Below, one piece after another: positions 28,801 to 58,421 of a stretch of 64,000 nt of DNA. Position 1 is the stretch's first letter, and every line of letters starts with the position of its first letter. The notes under the pieces were generated by a model. The model saw only the letters and a program-made list of their open reading frames with translations. It was not told the DNA's origin and did not search any database. The DNA comes from Chaenocephalus aceratus. Lineage: Eukaryota > Chordata > Actinopteri > Perciformes > Channichthyidae. Location: contig JAMFTG010000166.1 of the NCBI GenBank assembly GCA_023974075.1, positions 157,501 through 221,500 on the forward strand. Direction: 5' to 3'. The translations under genes and the position numbers were made by a program.

Positions 28801-30347
28801 CATCCTTACATTTCATTTCACTGTGCTTGCATTGTTGTAATGACAATAAAGTAATCTAATCTAAACAATTTGGTGTTGGTCCTACATTTTCCATTATGCA
28901 TAAACTTTAAAAAAACAAATGCTACTCTAACTTAATCTTTACCACTAACATGGCAAGCCAATGTACAATTAATGCACCTTAATCATAATGATTTGGGTCA
29001 TTGATGTCCTTTGTGTAGGCACACGGAGAAAGCTAAAGCAGCGTCGACTTACAGGCTTTTTGTCGGAGAAAGGCTTCTGTTTAATCCTTGGTTTCTTTCT
29101 GGGGTCCTGAAACGTTACGACCTCCACAGTGCTCGCCGGCTTGATGGCTGCACCTGAAAAACACATCATAAGTTCAGCAAAGGCGAAACTAGGGAGTGGG
29201 GAAGCTTTACTGGAGGAAGTGAGAGTTAGAAAACATATTTAATGAGAAATGTATATATGTAAAGCTGCAGTGATCATATATTATTAAGTTTAAGCAATTT
29301 AAACATGAATATAAAAAAAACCCTGATGACTTTTGGATTCAACCTGGAAGTCAAGAGAAGATATGAAGTCTTTCACATGTGAGTGTTGCCATCACCTGTT
29401 TGTTCTCTCTTTACTTGTTGCTGCTCGTCAGTTCCAACATGATCTGCTTCTTCAGAGTCACTGCACACATCGTTGACTGCAGGTACCTCCTTCTCCTCTT
29501 CCTCACATCTTTTTCGTTTATTCTTCTTCTTTTTTGATGCCGGTCCATAATCTGCGCCATCAGGCAGAAACAAAAGCAAGAATTACAAATATTATTCCAC
29601 TCTTTGCGACTTTTGATATACATGATTACCATTTGTTGCGGTAATTACACAGACAATCTAAGCAATACAATAATGACTGTTTATATGTTATTGAAGTTGT
29701 TGATAGTGGAAGTCTTACAGATTGTATTGCATTAGATTCTGCTGGTGGTCTTAATAAAGTGGCGACTCAGTGTATTGTTCGCATCAGAATCAGAATCCCT
29801 TGATTCGTCCCACAGAGGGGACATTTGCATTTGTTACAGAAAAGAGCCAAAGACAGCTTAGTATTATCCAAGAAGCATGCATTAAAAAGTATTAAAGATA
29901 CAAAATGTATAAGAAAAATTACACAATGCATATGTGCGTGAGTACTAGCTATTATCTTATATACTGTTAGAATGTTGTTGTTTCTGAATGTCTTTATAAA
30001 CTGCAAATGCACCATGTGTAAATCTACGCTAGGTTGACTAAAATCACCATGGTTGCGAGTTATTATACTATCAAGCTAACAGTGGCTAACTATAGAGTGA
30101 GTTCAATCTCTATACTGAGTTAAATTGCCATAAATAACTAAATGAATACCTTGATCTTGTTTTAAGCAGTTGTATTAGGCCAGTGGACCAACGGTTAAAC
30201 CAATGAGACATTATTAACACACAATACCAGCCTTTACATGCATGCTAGTAAACCTAGCATAGACAGCTAACAGCACTTACCAAACTCGTAAAGTTTATCC
30301 AAAATGTTTTCAAGAAACAGACAATCTTCGTCTTCCTTCCCGTTCAT
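25896..30347 (-). CDS. C1orf131 homolog, complete coding sequence in eight exons
   Basis: The exons on the minus strand are 30347-30281, 29551-29396, 29153-29053, 28099-28037, 27645-27550, 26827-26741, 26619-26585 and 26034-25896. They total 744 nt, 247 codons plus stop, and every junction is in phase. The protein starts [20 protein letters not shown], has a Lys-rich and acidic low-complexity part in exon 2, and carries the conserved core [14 protein letters not shown] (exon 5) and [12 protein letters not shown] (exon 6). It ends in a basic tail (VKGNKKRK). Human C1orf131 is known as a small nuclear protein linked to early ribosomal small-subunit assembly; I infer the same role. The stop TAG is directly followed by GTGAGT, a good donor, so a spliced 3'UTR is possible. 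It sits head to head with gnpat, as in human. Confidence 0.88.
26160..26480 (-). mobile_element. L2-like LINE 3' fragment
   Basis: On the minus strand the translation includes [20 protein letters not shown] and SRLKTHLF, the well-known C-terminal end of L2-clade LINE ORF2, followed by a short ATAATA run at the 3' end. It lies in the C1orf131 intron between exons 7 and 8. Confidence 0.75.
26892..27512. mobile_element. Inverted-repeat MITE (ACCGTACTTTTCGGAC family), copy 1
   Basis: Its termini ACCGTACTTTTCGGACTATA and the reverse complement are about 600 bp apart in a C1orf131 intron. The middle holds a piece ending GAGTTTGACGCCCCTGCC, resembling the end of another common hAT-like repeat. Comparison with the copy at 42975-43300 shows that this piece replaced part of the original interior. 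Confidence 0.7.
28570..28866 (+). mobile_element. LINE 3' end with short tandem tail
   Basis: The sequence ends AATGACAATAAAG then repeated TAATC units, typical of 3' tails of fish non-LTR elements. There is no intact coding sequence. It lies in a C1orf131 intron. Confidence 0.45.
29784..29990. repeat. Dispersed LINE-tail-like repeat
   Basis: The motif TCCCACAGAGGGGACATTTG with AAGAGCCAAAGACAGCTTA recurs at 43660-43810 and, in part, at 14745-14890. Confidence 0.6.
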
Positions 30348-30649
30348 TTTGAGATAATGGTGCAAGCAAAATAAAAGCAAAAAATACCCGAACGTATCGG
30401 GATTTAGCGATCACAACCAAATGACAACAAACTGTCTGGTTAAAAAACACGTGTGAACAAACACCACCGGGCGGAATGAGCCTTCGCGGCTGCCGTAGTT
30501 GCGGAAGTGCCAGTTTGTTACACGCCCATGTAAAGAAGTTCCTCAGCGTTTTCATATCAACATTTCAAGAGGCAGGAGTCGGACAAACGTCCCTGCGTGT
30601 ATATCTTCACCGGATGCATTGTGTATGAGTTTGTAAAGTGTGATACAGG
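30348..30649. promoter_or_regulatory. Head-to-head (bidirectional) promoter region of C1orf131 homolog and gnpat
   Basis: Only 302 bases separate the two start codons on opposite strands. The region has GC-rich patches (around 30465-30500) and no TATA box that I would trust. Human C1orf131 and GNPAT are also arranged divergently, so shared control is likely and old. Transcription starts were not located. Confidence 0.6.
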
Positions 30650-48184
<17,535 letters not shown>

Positions 48185-48790
48185 TTCACCGACCTCGTTA
48201 GCAGAGAGGAGACCGAGAAGAGTCACCATTTTTTTTCTACCTGCATCGAGAGATGGAACAAACAAAAGAGTTGAAAATCTCCATTTATTTTGCAATGTTT
48301 TTTTACTCCACCTTCTCTTCGCCTCTCTTTCAACACGCCTTCTTTCTTCCTCCAAGAACTTTCTATTCAAAATGTTTTATACACATTTATAAAGCCAGGT
48401 GACGGGTACGGCTTTCAAAAGAAGGTGTATCGCTGAGCTCTCCGCCTCGCTCTGAAACACTGACCTTTGCCTTATGAAAGCTCCTTAATGTGCCAAATGC
48501 ACTTAGGCTGCTGGCCATTCTCCCTTAATGTGTTTTTATGTGTTAACTCAGCGTGGATTTTCTTTGTGGTTTTTCCTACCTGTTCATAAGCTGTAAGCCT
48601 TGTCTCCGTCTTTTTTGAGCACTTTAACGAATGTATTTATGCAAGTGTGGGCCTTTATCTAACACTCTTGACTTATTGTTACGTCTTGTTTTCTGTTTTT
48701 GTGGAGCAAAATCTGCTCAAAAGAAGATTTGGCTGGTTACATATTTTACCTTTTTGATAAAAAAAATAAAATTCGGAGCTGAACTTTTTA
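48185..48790 (+). other. gnpat: Probable gnpat 3' untranslated region
   Basis: There is no coding sequence. AATAAA at 48765-48770 gives a 3'UTR of about 600 nt if used. Confidence 0.5.
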
Positions 48791-49821
48791 CAGACCCAAC
48801 GCCTACTTCAAGAATAGCTTGTAGCGGGGGTCGTTTTTGGATTTAAAACCCACCCTCGGGTCTTTTTACCTACAGGAGGAGATGCTACACGATATATACT
48901 CGAATATTTACCAACGACCTTGAAGTTGAACTGAAGCACGACCAGCTACACCAAAGGAATGCGTTTCTGTTAACTGTGTGATATGATTGATATATTTCCC
49001 ATGTGTCTAGAACAGTAAGCCACGTTGCTTTATTGTTATGCATACGAGTAGCACAATGAAACTGTTTATCGTAAAGTTTATTAAACTTCAAAGCCAGAAA
49101 ACCTTGGTATGATTTGGTTACAAGGGAAGAAAGAAAAAGGCAACATACAGTAACGGAAAACATGAGCAGTAGCTGTTACGGGAAGTCAGAGGGACAATGC
49201 TAATAACATGCTAATAACATGCTAACAAAGCAGCAGAATAATAGCAGGACATAAAAGGATACATAACATTGACAAACAACGGGTTTTTTAAGTCTCAGGT
49301 TGAGCTACTTCGCTGATATGATGGGTGTACTCTTTATCAAATAAAATTCCCAATTAGATTAGTTAAAAACATTTGTAATTTGAAGCTATTTATTTGGTAG
49401 CAAATTCGCGATGTTTTGTTTTCTTGAAATCCCTTTCCAGAGCTCGCAGCAGATGTTGTTTGAAACACAAGCAGAGCTGCGCGGGTGGTTTCCATGTTGC
49501 TGTAGAACAACACATCCACAGGTTCTCCGACACGTGACGTGCATTTTGAAATCAGACTACATTCGGGTCATTGACTCCGGCCCCTGGAGCATGGCGGGTG
49601 TGGGATGTTTTGTTTTTGGTGGCAATATGAAACCTAAGTTGCCTCGACACTTTGATACCTTTTGGGGAACAAGTTCCTCTACGAAGACTCATCCTAACAA
49701 AGAAGCCGGACAAGAACTTTGATGCATTTTAACACATTTCAATTCCACCTCTAACTTTGATTGCCAACTTGTCCACACACTAAACCTGATTGTGAAACGT
49801 CCACACACCGACGTCAACCTA

Positions 49822-50241
<420 letters not shown>

Positions 50242-51190
50242 GGGTGAGGCCTTTTATTAAAACTGTACAGGCTGATGAAATCCAAAAGCATGATAATAAA
50301 GTGTGTTTTGAAATACACATTTCTGCCCAGATTGTATCTTGTTGTAGATAAACTCAGATTTATGAAATGCACTCCATCTTTCTGTTGCAGTACGACAGTC
50401 AAACCTCTTGTGGCACAAAAAACTGTTTGATCTTAACTGATTAAAATATATCATATTCAATAATCCTGACGTGTGAGCACAAATTAAAATACCTTAACTT
50501 AAGTAAAAAGTACTAACGCCACACTGGATATATTCCACTACAAGGAAAATACCTGCATTCAAACCAGAAGGATTAATATGTAAGCATTATTTGTAAAATT
50601 CACTTAAGATATGAAAAGTAAAAGTAGTGGTTGTGCGGTGAAATGTTCCCTGTAGTGTTAATTTATTATGTGATGTTTCTGAATAAAAGTATTAATGTCT
50701 ATGTTGCGTGTTACTGCTGGTCCTCATTCAAACTCCTGCACTGTTAGAGTGTATCTGTTGGTTGATGTTCGCTGTCCTGTGAGAACTCTATTATTATTAT
50801 TATTATGATATCTCAACACATAAGGAACAAATTACAAACATATACATCACCACATATTAAGATACATGTTTTTCACTGGATAGGAAGTGTATAGAAGTGT
50901 CAAAGCTGTGAGGCCAATGTACGAATAATGGAAATACTCACCTATATTACACTATATGTAAAAGTACAAGTACCTCGCGTTGTTTCTTAAGTACAGTACT
51001 TGATTTATTGTGCTGAGTTAAGGTTCACTACTGCACAAATATGATCACATATCATGGAAGACTATTTTGTGCATACTTTTCATATTACATACATACTACT
51101 ACTACTCAGTGCAGTGCTAGAGATAACATAAGACCAGCCTCTAGGTGTCAGACTTGTCTCTCTGTCAGCATGTTGTTCACAGCAGGTTGT
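50242..51190. other. Intergenic stretch, nothing assignable
   Basis: AT-rich sequence has no exon-like structure and no repeat that I recognise. Confidence 0.4.
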
Positions 51191-51196
51191 TGATGT

Positions 51197-51197
<1 letters not shown>

Positions 51198-51266
<69 letters not shown>
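51198..51266. repeat. (CA)n microsatellite
   Basis: A CA tract. Two more simple tracts follow at 51600-51735 (CA) and 51846-51898 (GT). Confidence 0.95.
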
Positions 51267-51268
<2 letters not shown>

Positions 51269-51597
51269 CAGTATTTTTCATCATGTTTTGTGACTTTTGC
51301 TGCTGAGTAAGAGACTGCTGCCAGCAAATCCACCACTTTCCATCCACATCGCCCCTTTCTCTCACACTCGCTCAGTCGCTGACAAATTATAGGTTCATCT
51401 AAAGTTACCATACCCAATTGCTTGTATACACAAACAGACACACAAACACTCACACAGTCCGGGCCATCCATCCGCACTGCTGCTTTCTCTTTCTCTCCAT
51501 CCATATCCGTCTCCTTGGTGCCGGTGTATAATAGTGTCAGCCACAGCCATATCAGCACTTTATCTGCTACATTATGACAAGCTATATTGAATGAGGG

Positions 51598-51738
<141 letters not shown>

Positions 51739-51843
51739 CGTAATAAACTACTTTCTGACCCGTGGCAGTCACTGGGAAACAGCAGCAGCAGACAGAAGTG
51801 CAGTGTGTTTGGTTTTGTACCTCTAAATCTGGACTGTTACTCC

Positions 51844-51901
<58 letters not shown>

Positions 51902-52332
51902 CCAGAGGGGGTTGTGGAGGTCTATATAGGGAATTGATTGAAAGAGAAAGCGACCCTGGTGTATAATGTTTCAGCGGTTAACCTCAGGCAGTGGTCGCTG
52001 GATGGATTCAGCTCATTGGCTGCAGCAGATCCTGTTTATCAGCGCTGTGCTGGAGGCTGTGACATTTACATACAATATGGAGGAAAGGGAGGCGGTACTC
52101 AAACGGGGTCCCTGAGGAGAGGCCAGGTGATCCCAGTTACTTTAAGAAGTTCTCATACAGCCATTTCTGCTTCAATGTCTAATTTAGCTTCAGAATATTT
52201 CTTCTTCTCTTGTGTTTTTTGAGTGATGGAAGAAGTATTTCAAACTTCTACAGAAGAACTCCACCATAATGAAAAGTCCTGCCTTCAAGTAAGGAAACAA
52301 TGGAAATACGAGCTGGAATGAAATGTCGATAC

Positions 52333-52720
52333 TTAAAGGGGCCCTATTATGCTAATTCATGTTCAAAAAGCTCTGTATTTTTCTCATACTGCCTGTGCTG
52401 CAGCACCTCTTTTCACCCTCTGTCTGAAACCAGAGTCCAGTCTGCTCTGATTGATTAGCTGGCCGGCTCTGTTGTGATTGGTCAACCCCTTAGAGATGTC
52501 CCGCCCCTTAGTCTATCGCAATGTGTTTAGGCGCGAGCCAATAGAAGCTCGAATGTTATATGGTGATGTCATCGTGTTACGGGAATAAACAAAGGAGTGC
52601 AATGGAGGTGTGTGGGAGACAAACACAGGGATTTGAGCCTTTGCAGACCATTAACATGCACACAATCCTATATAACACTACAGGAAATTGAAAACCGCAA
52701 AAAGCATAATAGGGCCTCTT
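52333..52720. mobile_element. Inverted-repeat MITE (AAAGGGGCCCTATTATGC)
   Basis: The left end is TTAA then AGGGGCCCTATTATGC, the right end GCATAATAGGGCCTCTTT. It is related in its ends to the TTAA family at 24750 but has a different interior. It abuts the Harbinger-type element at 52721. Confidence 0.75.
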
Positions 52721-53150
52721 TTGGCGCGTTTCCACTTGGCCTAGTGCCGGCTAGCGGGTCCTAATTCACAGTTTTTCTGGCCCCATAAAATCGGGGTTCT
52801 AGAGCCAGGAACAACCAGGCTGTAACGTCGCTCGACTGCTGATTGGTCCGAGAGAATCGTCGCATATAAATATATATGTATATATAGCGAAGCTTGCAGC
52901 ATTTTTATAAACAGCATTTTTGTTAACAGAGGATCAACAAAAATGGCAAAGAAAAGCACGCCGTGGTCCGCCGAGGAAGTTACGACGTTCCTACACTTTA
53001 TTGCAGATGACGAGATCCAGCGGGAGCTCGACGGGACAACTCGCAATATGAAAGTATTTCAGGAGGTCTCTACACTGATGTGCGGAAGCGGTTACTCGAG
53101 GACTGTCTTGCAGTGTAGGGAAAAACTGAACAAGATGAAGAGTGCAGTGG
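52721..53150 (+). mobile_element. 5' part of a Harbinger-type element with Myb/SANT-like ORF
   Basis: A probable left end is GGCGCGTTTCCACTTGG. The ORF starts at ATG 52943 and encodes MAKKSTPWSAEEVTTFLHFI then the EIQRELDGTTRN and LQCREKLNKMK motifs, the Myb/SANT-like trihelix protein that accompanies PIF/Harbinger transposases. After about 68 codons it runs into G/C-rich sequence (GGCGCCAGCAGGGGG, then GGGGCCAGGGGGGCC) of a second, hAT-like element, so it is truncated. No transposase (DDE) gene is in the window. Confidence 0.7.
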
Positions 53151-53371
53151 CGCCAGCAGGGGGCGCCAGCAGGGGGGGCCAGGGGGGCCATGGCCACCCT
53201 GATATATGTGTTGGCCCCCCACTGGCCCCCCCACCACACACCGCCTCGCCAGTCACGTATGCGTAGTAGTTTATCTGATATTTAACAACAAATACACAGC
53301 CAGCGAGTCGCTTGATTTGAACTTCCAACGCTCATACTGCAGCCCCTCCCTCTCCCTCTGCTACCATGGTA

Positions 53372-56326
53372 CAACCCAGTCTCACGGCATTTCGTGTTCA
53401 CCAACACGTATTTTAATCTATTGATTCGTGTTCACCATCACGATTTGCCCCTTTTTTTCGTGTTGCACAGCACGATTTTAAAAGCAATGTATTTCTACTG
53501 GTAACGTGTTTCGTGCCTGCAGGCTGCAGCACGACTTTTTCTCCGGTCGGGTCGTGGAAGACCGGAAGCTGTGTGGTTCATAAAAACATGTTCTTACTCA
53601 ATATCAAGCCACAGTTATTGCTTTTATTTTAAATCGTATAATTTCGGACTTCTGTTGCCGTCTGTGAGGAAAATAAATGGGGCTCAGAGCCTCAGGATAC
53701 TGAAATCTGTATTTTTAAATCTTTTTTTCCTTCTAATTTGTTATTCTTTTCAAAATAACACACTGTTATTTCCTCACCAATAACACACAATTATCCTTGC
53801 TTTTATTTATTGGTTTAATTCCATAATCTCGGGCTTTTTTGGCGTCCGTCAGGAACTGAATTTCAAAATAAATATAACCGGAAACAGACGTAGGCATTTC
53901 GAGCGATTACCCAAGATCCTCAGCTATGGTTTTAAGCTCGCTGATTGGATGTGTTAGCCGCAATGCATGCTGGGATTTGGTGTTTATATTATATGAAATC
54001 CGGAAAACATTTAAAAAGTATAAAATAATACTTAATTCCGAGTGCTCTTGCTTTTCTCTTTGAAAGTCATCACATAACGGCATTGTAATACACGGTTCGG
54101 CTGCATTACATATTACAGATCTGCCGTAGTTCTTTATTTAGAGAGCCCTGATGAGAAGACCTTTGGAAAAACTGGAAGAAATGGCGCCGAAACTGAATAC
54201 TTGACGTGGATCATAAATATATCAACAATTAAACAACATCTTCAATTTCTCTTCACACAATACGTCTCCTTGCAGTATCGACACTAATTCGGCTGACTTT
54301 TACATTTGATATAATTCATAGATAGGTTATATTTACACCATAACGGTGCACAGCTGATAGAAAAGGACTGTAGTTTTCAAAGATATTACTGATTTTCTTT
54401 GAATGTAAGAATGTAAATACTGAGTCTGAAATAGTATAGCAATATGCTGTAAAATGATGTGAAAGCAAGAATAAAACTATACATCTTCAGATGTTGTACA
54501 TACACACTAATAATACAAAGTTATTATGGCTGTGTGCACCTTGTGTGCACCTCCTAGTGGTTAAAGCACGTTATTGAATTATTGTTTTTATGTGTTATAT
54601 TTGATTAAAAAAATATTAAGAGTACATACTTTCCTAGGGGGAAAGTATAAATATAGAAATATAGAATATAAAAAATCAAGAAGATACTATAAGTGATCTC
54701 TACAATAAAACAGTTTAGTGCAGGATGTACACAGATATTAATAGGAGGAGGTGCAAAACAGAAAAACGGATTAACCTTTATTTAAACATTAAATATTAAA
54801 TATTAAGCCTGACAAAGTAATTAACGTCTAATATATTGCTTTCCTGCAATGTTAACTATGTTGAAGCACTTATTTTAACTGATATTATACACATTAATTA
54901 TACTCTTATGTATGTAGATAGAATAAGAAATGTGCAGAATATGACAGTTTAATGGTGGAGGTACACACATATTGATAGATGTCTTGTAATGCACTGTTGA
55001 GGAACCTGTGACCCAAGTGTTTCATTCATTGCATAACTACACCGTAGTTGTGTATGATATGTCAATAAACCTTTGAAAATCTTGAAAGGGATGTGCAAAA
55101 TAGCCATAATATACAGTCTTTAATTAACTATTAGTAGAGAATAACGAGTAATGAATATACTTTATTACTTGTTTCCATTCATGTCAATTGCAGATACATG
55201 TTTAGTCTTCTCAAGCACCAACTATCAAATATCTCTCCTGATTGTTGGCACTTGACAATCACCTTCCCTGAATTTTACTCAGGTGTAACTAAAGTCTGAT
55301 TTAAGGGTTGTTTATATTTCACGTAATTAATCAGAATCTGCAAAGTAACTCAAATAAATGCAGTGGAGTAAAAATACCAGGTTAACCTCTGAAATGTAGT
55401 GGAGTAGAATTACAAAGTAGCAATGAGCTGTCATGTGGGTATATATTAATGCTATATATTAATGTTGCACATTATGGACACAAGCGATTTTCACCCATTT
55501 ATTAATTATATGTTTTACATTTGATAACACCAATGTGTTTAATAATGGCAACTTCTAATTGGGGGAAAAACGAAAACGTTCAGTAGAGACGTCCCATAGA
55601 ACATTTTGCGAAACACAATAGCCAGCATGTGTAGTTCTGGAGGGGTGTTCGATTCCAGTTTTGGATAGTCTGGCGTGGTTTCGTTCCATTTCACACAGCT
55701 GTTTGACGCTCTGCGTAACCGTACGGGGACTGTAGTCCTAAACGATAGCTGGGGATTCTGGGTAGTGTAGTGTCTTCGGCCATCCTAAACTCAGAAATGT
55801 TGACAATCGCAATGATGCTCGAAATGTCCCTTATAGGCCTACGTCTGTTTCCGGTTATTTTTATTTTGAAATTCAGTTCCTGACGGACGCCAAAAAAGCC
55901 AGAGATTATGGAATTAAACCAATAAATAAAAGCAAGGATAATTGTGTGTTATTGGTGAGTAAATAACACTGTGTTACTTTCAAAAGAATAACAAATTAGA
56001 AGGAAAAAAAGATTTAAAAATACAGATTTCAGTATCCTGAGGCTCTGAGCCCCATTTATTTTCCTCACAGACGGCAACAAAAGTCCGAAATTATACGATT
56101 TAAAATAAAAGCAATAACTGTGGCTTGATATTGAGTAAGAACATGTTTTTATGAACCACACAGCTTCCGGTCTTCCACGACCCGACCGGAGAAAAAGACG
56201 TGCTGCAGCCTGCAGGCACGAAACACGTTACCAGTAGAAATACATTGCTTTTAAAATCGTGCTGTGCAACACGAAAAAAAGGGGCAAATCGTGATGGTGA
56301 ACACGAAATGCCGTGAGACTGGGTTG
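53372..56326. mobile_element. Long-TIR DNA element of 2.95 kb
   Basis: It starts CAACCCAGTCTCACGGCATT and ends with the exact reverse complement. The inverted repeats run about 500 bp each and are nearly identical: a 70-codon ORF at 53571-53783 (+) is mirrored at 55949-56161 (-) with four or five differences at the end. The interior (about 53950-55800) is AT-rich with no protein that I can identify. No target duplication is clear (left flank ATGGTA, right flank GATCAT). Confidence 0.8.
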
Positions 56327-57296
56327 GATCATCAGCAGAAGAGGACTCTTTAAAGTAGAGACACTACATACTGATATACACCTGAACATCAGCAGGAGAG
56401 GACTCTTTAAAGTGGAGACACTACATACTGATATACACCTGAACATCAGCAGGAGAGGACTCTTTAAAGTGGAGACACTACATACTGATATACACCTGAA
56501 CATCAGCAGGAGAGGACTCTTTAAAGTGGAGACACTACATACTGATATACACCTGAACATCAGCAGGAGAGGACTCTTTAAAGTAGAGACTCTCCATACT
56601 GATATACACCTGAACATCAGCAGGAGAGGACTCTTTAAAGTAGAGACACTACATACTGATATACACCTGAACATCAGCAGGAGAGGACTCTTTAAAGTAG
56701 AGACATTACACTGATATACACCTGAACATCAGCAGGAGAGGACTCTTTAAAGTAGAGACACTACATACTGATATACACCTGAACATCAGCAGGAGAGGAC
56801 TCTTTAAAGTAGAGACACTACATATTGATATACACCTGAACATCAGCAGGAGAGGACTCTTTAAAGTAGAGACACTACATACTGATATACACCTGAACAT
56901 CAGCAGGAGAGGACTCTTTAAAGTAGAGACATTACACTGATATACACCTGAACATCAGCAGGAGAGGACTCTTTAAAGTAGAGACACTACATACTGATAT
57001 ACACCTGAACATCAGCAGGAGAGGACTCTTTAAAGTAGAGACATTACACTGATATACACCTGAACATCAGCAGGAGAGGACTCTTTAAAGTAGAGACACT
57101 ACATACTGATATACACCTGAACATCAGCAGGAGAGGACTCTTTAAAGTAGAGACTCTCCATACTGATATACACCTGAACATCAGCAGGAGAGGACTCTTT
57201 AAAGTAGAGACATTACACTGATATACACCTGAACATCAGCAGGAGAGGACTCTTTAAAGTAGAGACACTACATACTGATATACACCTGAACACCAG
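56327..57296. repeat. 57-bp satellite array 1 (about 17 copies)
   Basis: The unit is CATCAGCAGGAGAGGACTCT then TTAAAGTAGAGACACTACAT and ACTGATATACACCTGAA. It begins directly at the right end of the long-TIR element. Subtypes differ by AGTGG/AGTAG, TCTCCATAC and a 4-bp shorter ATTACACTG form. Confidence 0.95.
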
Positions 57297-58000
57297 CAGA
57301 CATGTAAAAAAAAGATCTAGTTTTAGTTGACTAAATTAAAACAAACTTGAAAGAAATCAAATACATAGTGTTGTTTTGTCCTTTGTTTATATTTATTATG
57401 ATAATTGTTGAATGCAAACTTTGTAAACAAGGTAATAAAGTATGTACTGAAGTAGCTTTAAGTCAGTGTATTGATCAGGGCAGAGCCAGGTGAGCTAAAG
57501 TCACTCAATATGAAGGTAACTAGACAAAAACAGGAGGAACAGACGAGAAATAATTCTAGTGTTTTTAATTTAAATTTATTTGTATTGAATGTTGTTATTA
57601 GTTGAATTCTCAGATTAAATCTCTGGTGACTTGAAATTAAAAGTAAGAAGTTAAACGTAGACAGGAGAAACAAACGTAAAATAAATCAACGTGTCAGTAT
57701 TGTTATCATTATAAAATGTTTTCTTTATTGATTGACAAAACTATACTTTAACTTAACAAGTAAACAATGGACTAAACATAAATATAGAAATGTACTATTA
57801 AGTAAATATGACAAATATAAGATACATATAAAAATGGACTATTAACCAAACATGATAAATATAAGATAAATATGAAAATGAACTATTCAATAAATATGAA
57901 AAATACAACAAAAATATGGAAGTGGATACTATAAACTAAACATGACGATATAACATAAACCTGATAACTTGTAATGACTAAATGTTCCTCTTATTTAAGG
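57297..58000. repeat. Flank duplicated at 63338-64000
   Basis: From ACATGTAAAAAAAAGATCTA on, this AT-rich sequence matches 63341-64000 at a constant offset of 6041 bp. I found three substitutions and no indel in about 660 bases. Confidence 0.95.
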
Positions 58001-58421
58001 GTACTAGAAGCAAAGGAATAGTTTACTTCTTTTAAAATTAAGGTTGTTTTTTTGCCCCTAGTGGCTAAAACTGCACATCACTGTGAGTCTCTTCTGGAAC
58101 CTTTGTTGATGTCTAACCAGATCTAATAACTGTTAAGTGTTTAAATATATATCCTGACTGGCTGTGAGTATATGTTGTTGCTCACTCACTTTGAGCTTTA
58201 GACTTGAAATGTTTTAATGTCTTATTATTTTTTGTTGTTGTGAGTTTGTTTTTTAAAGTTTTTAAAGTTTTTAAAGCCGATGTCAGGGCTGCCTTTGAGT
58301 CTCATGTTTTCCTTTTTAGTCATCGTTGACGTTTGGGCGGATACAAGAAAAGGAATTGATTAATCTTCTCCACCGTGGTGTTGTCCTCCTCTGCGTTGTT
58401 GGGATCGGCTCATTGGTTTGC

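Noticed and set aside
56228..57300. CRISPR-like array of regular direct repeats
   Set aside because: The 57-bp units are contiguous without unique spacers, and the genome is eukaryotic. The same holds for the 37-bp arrays.
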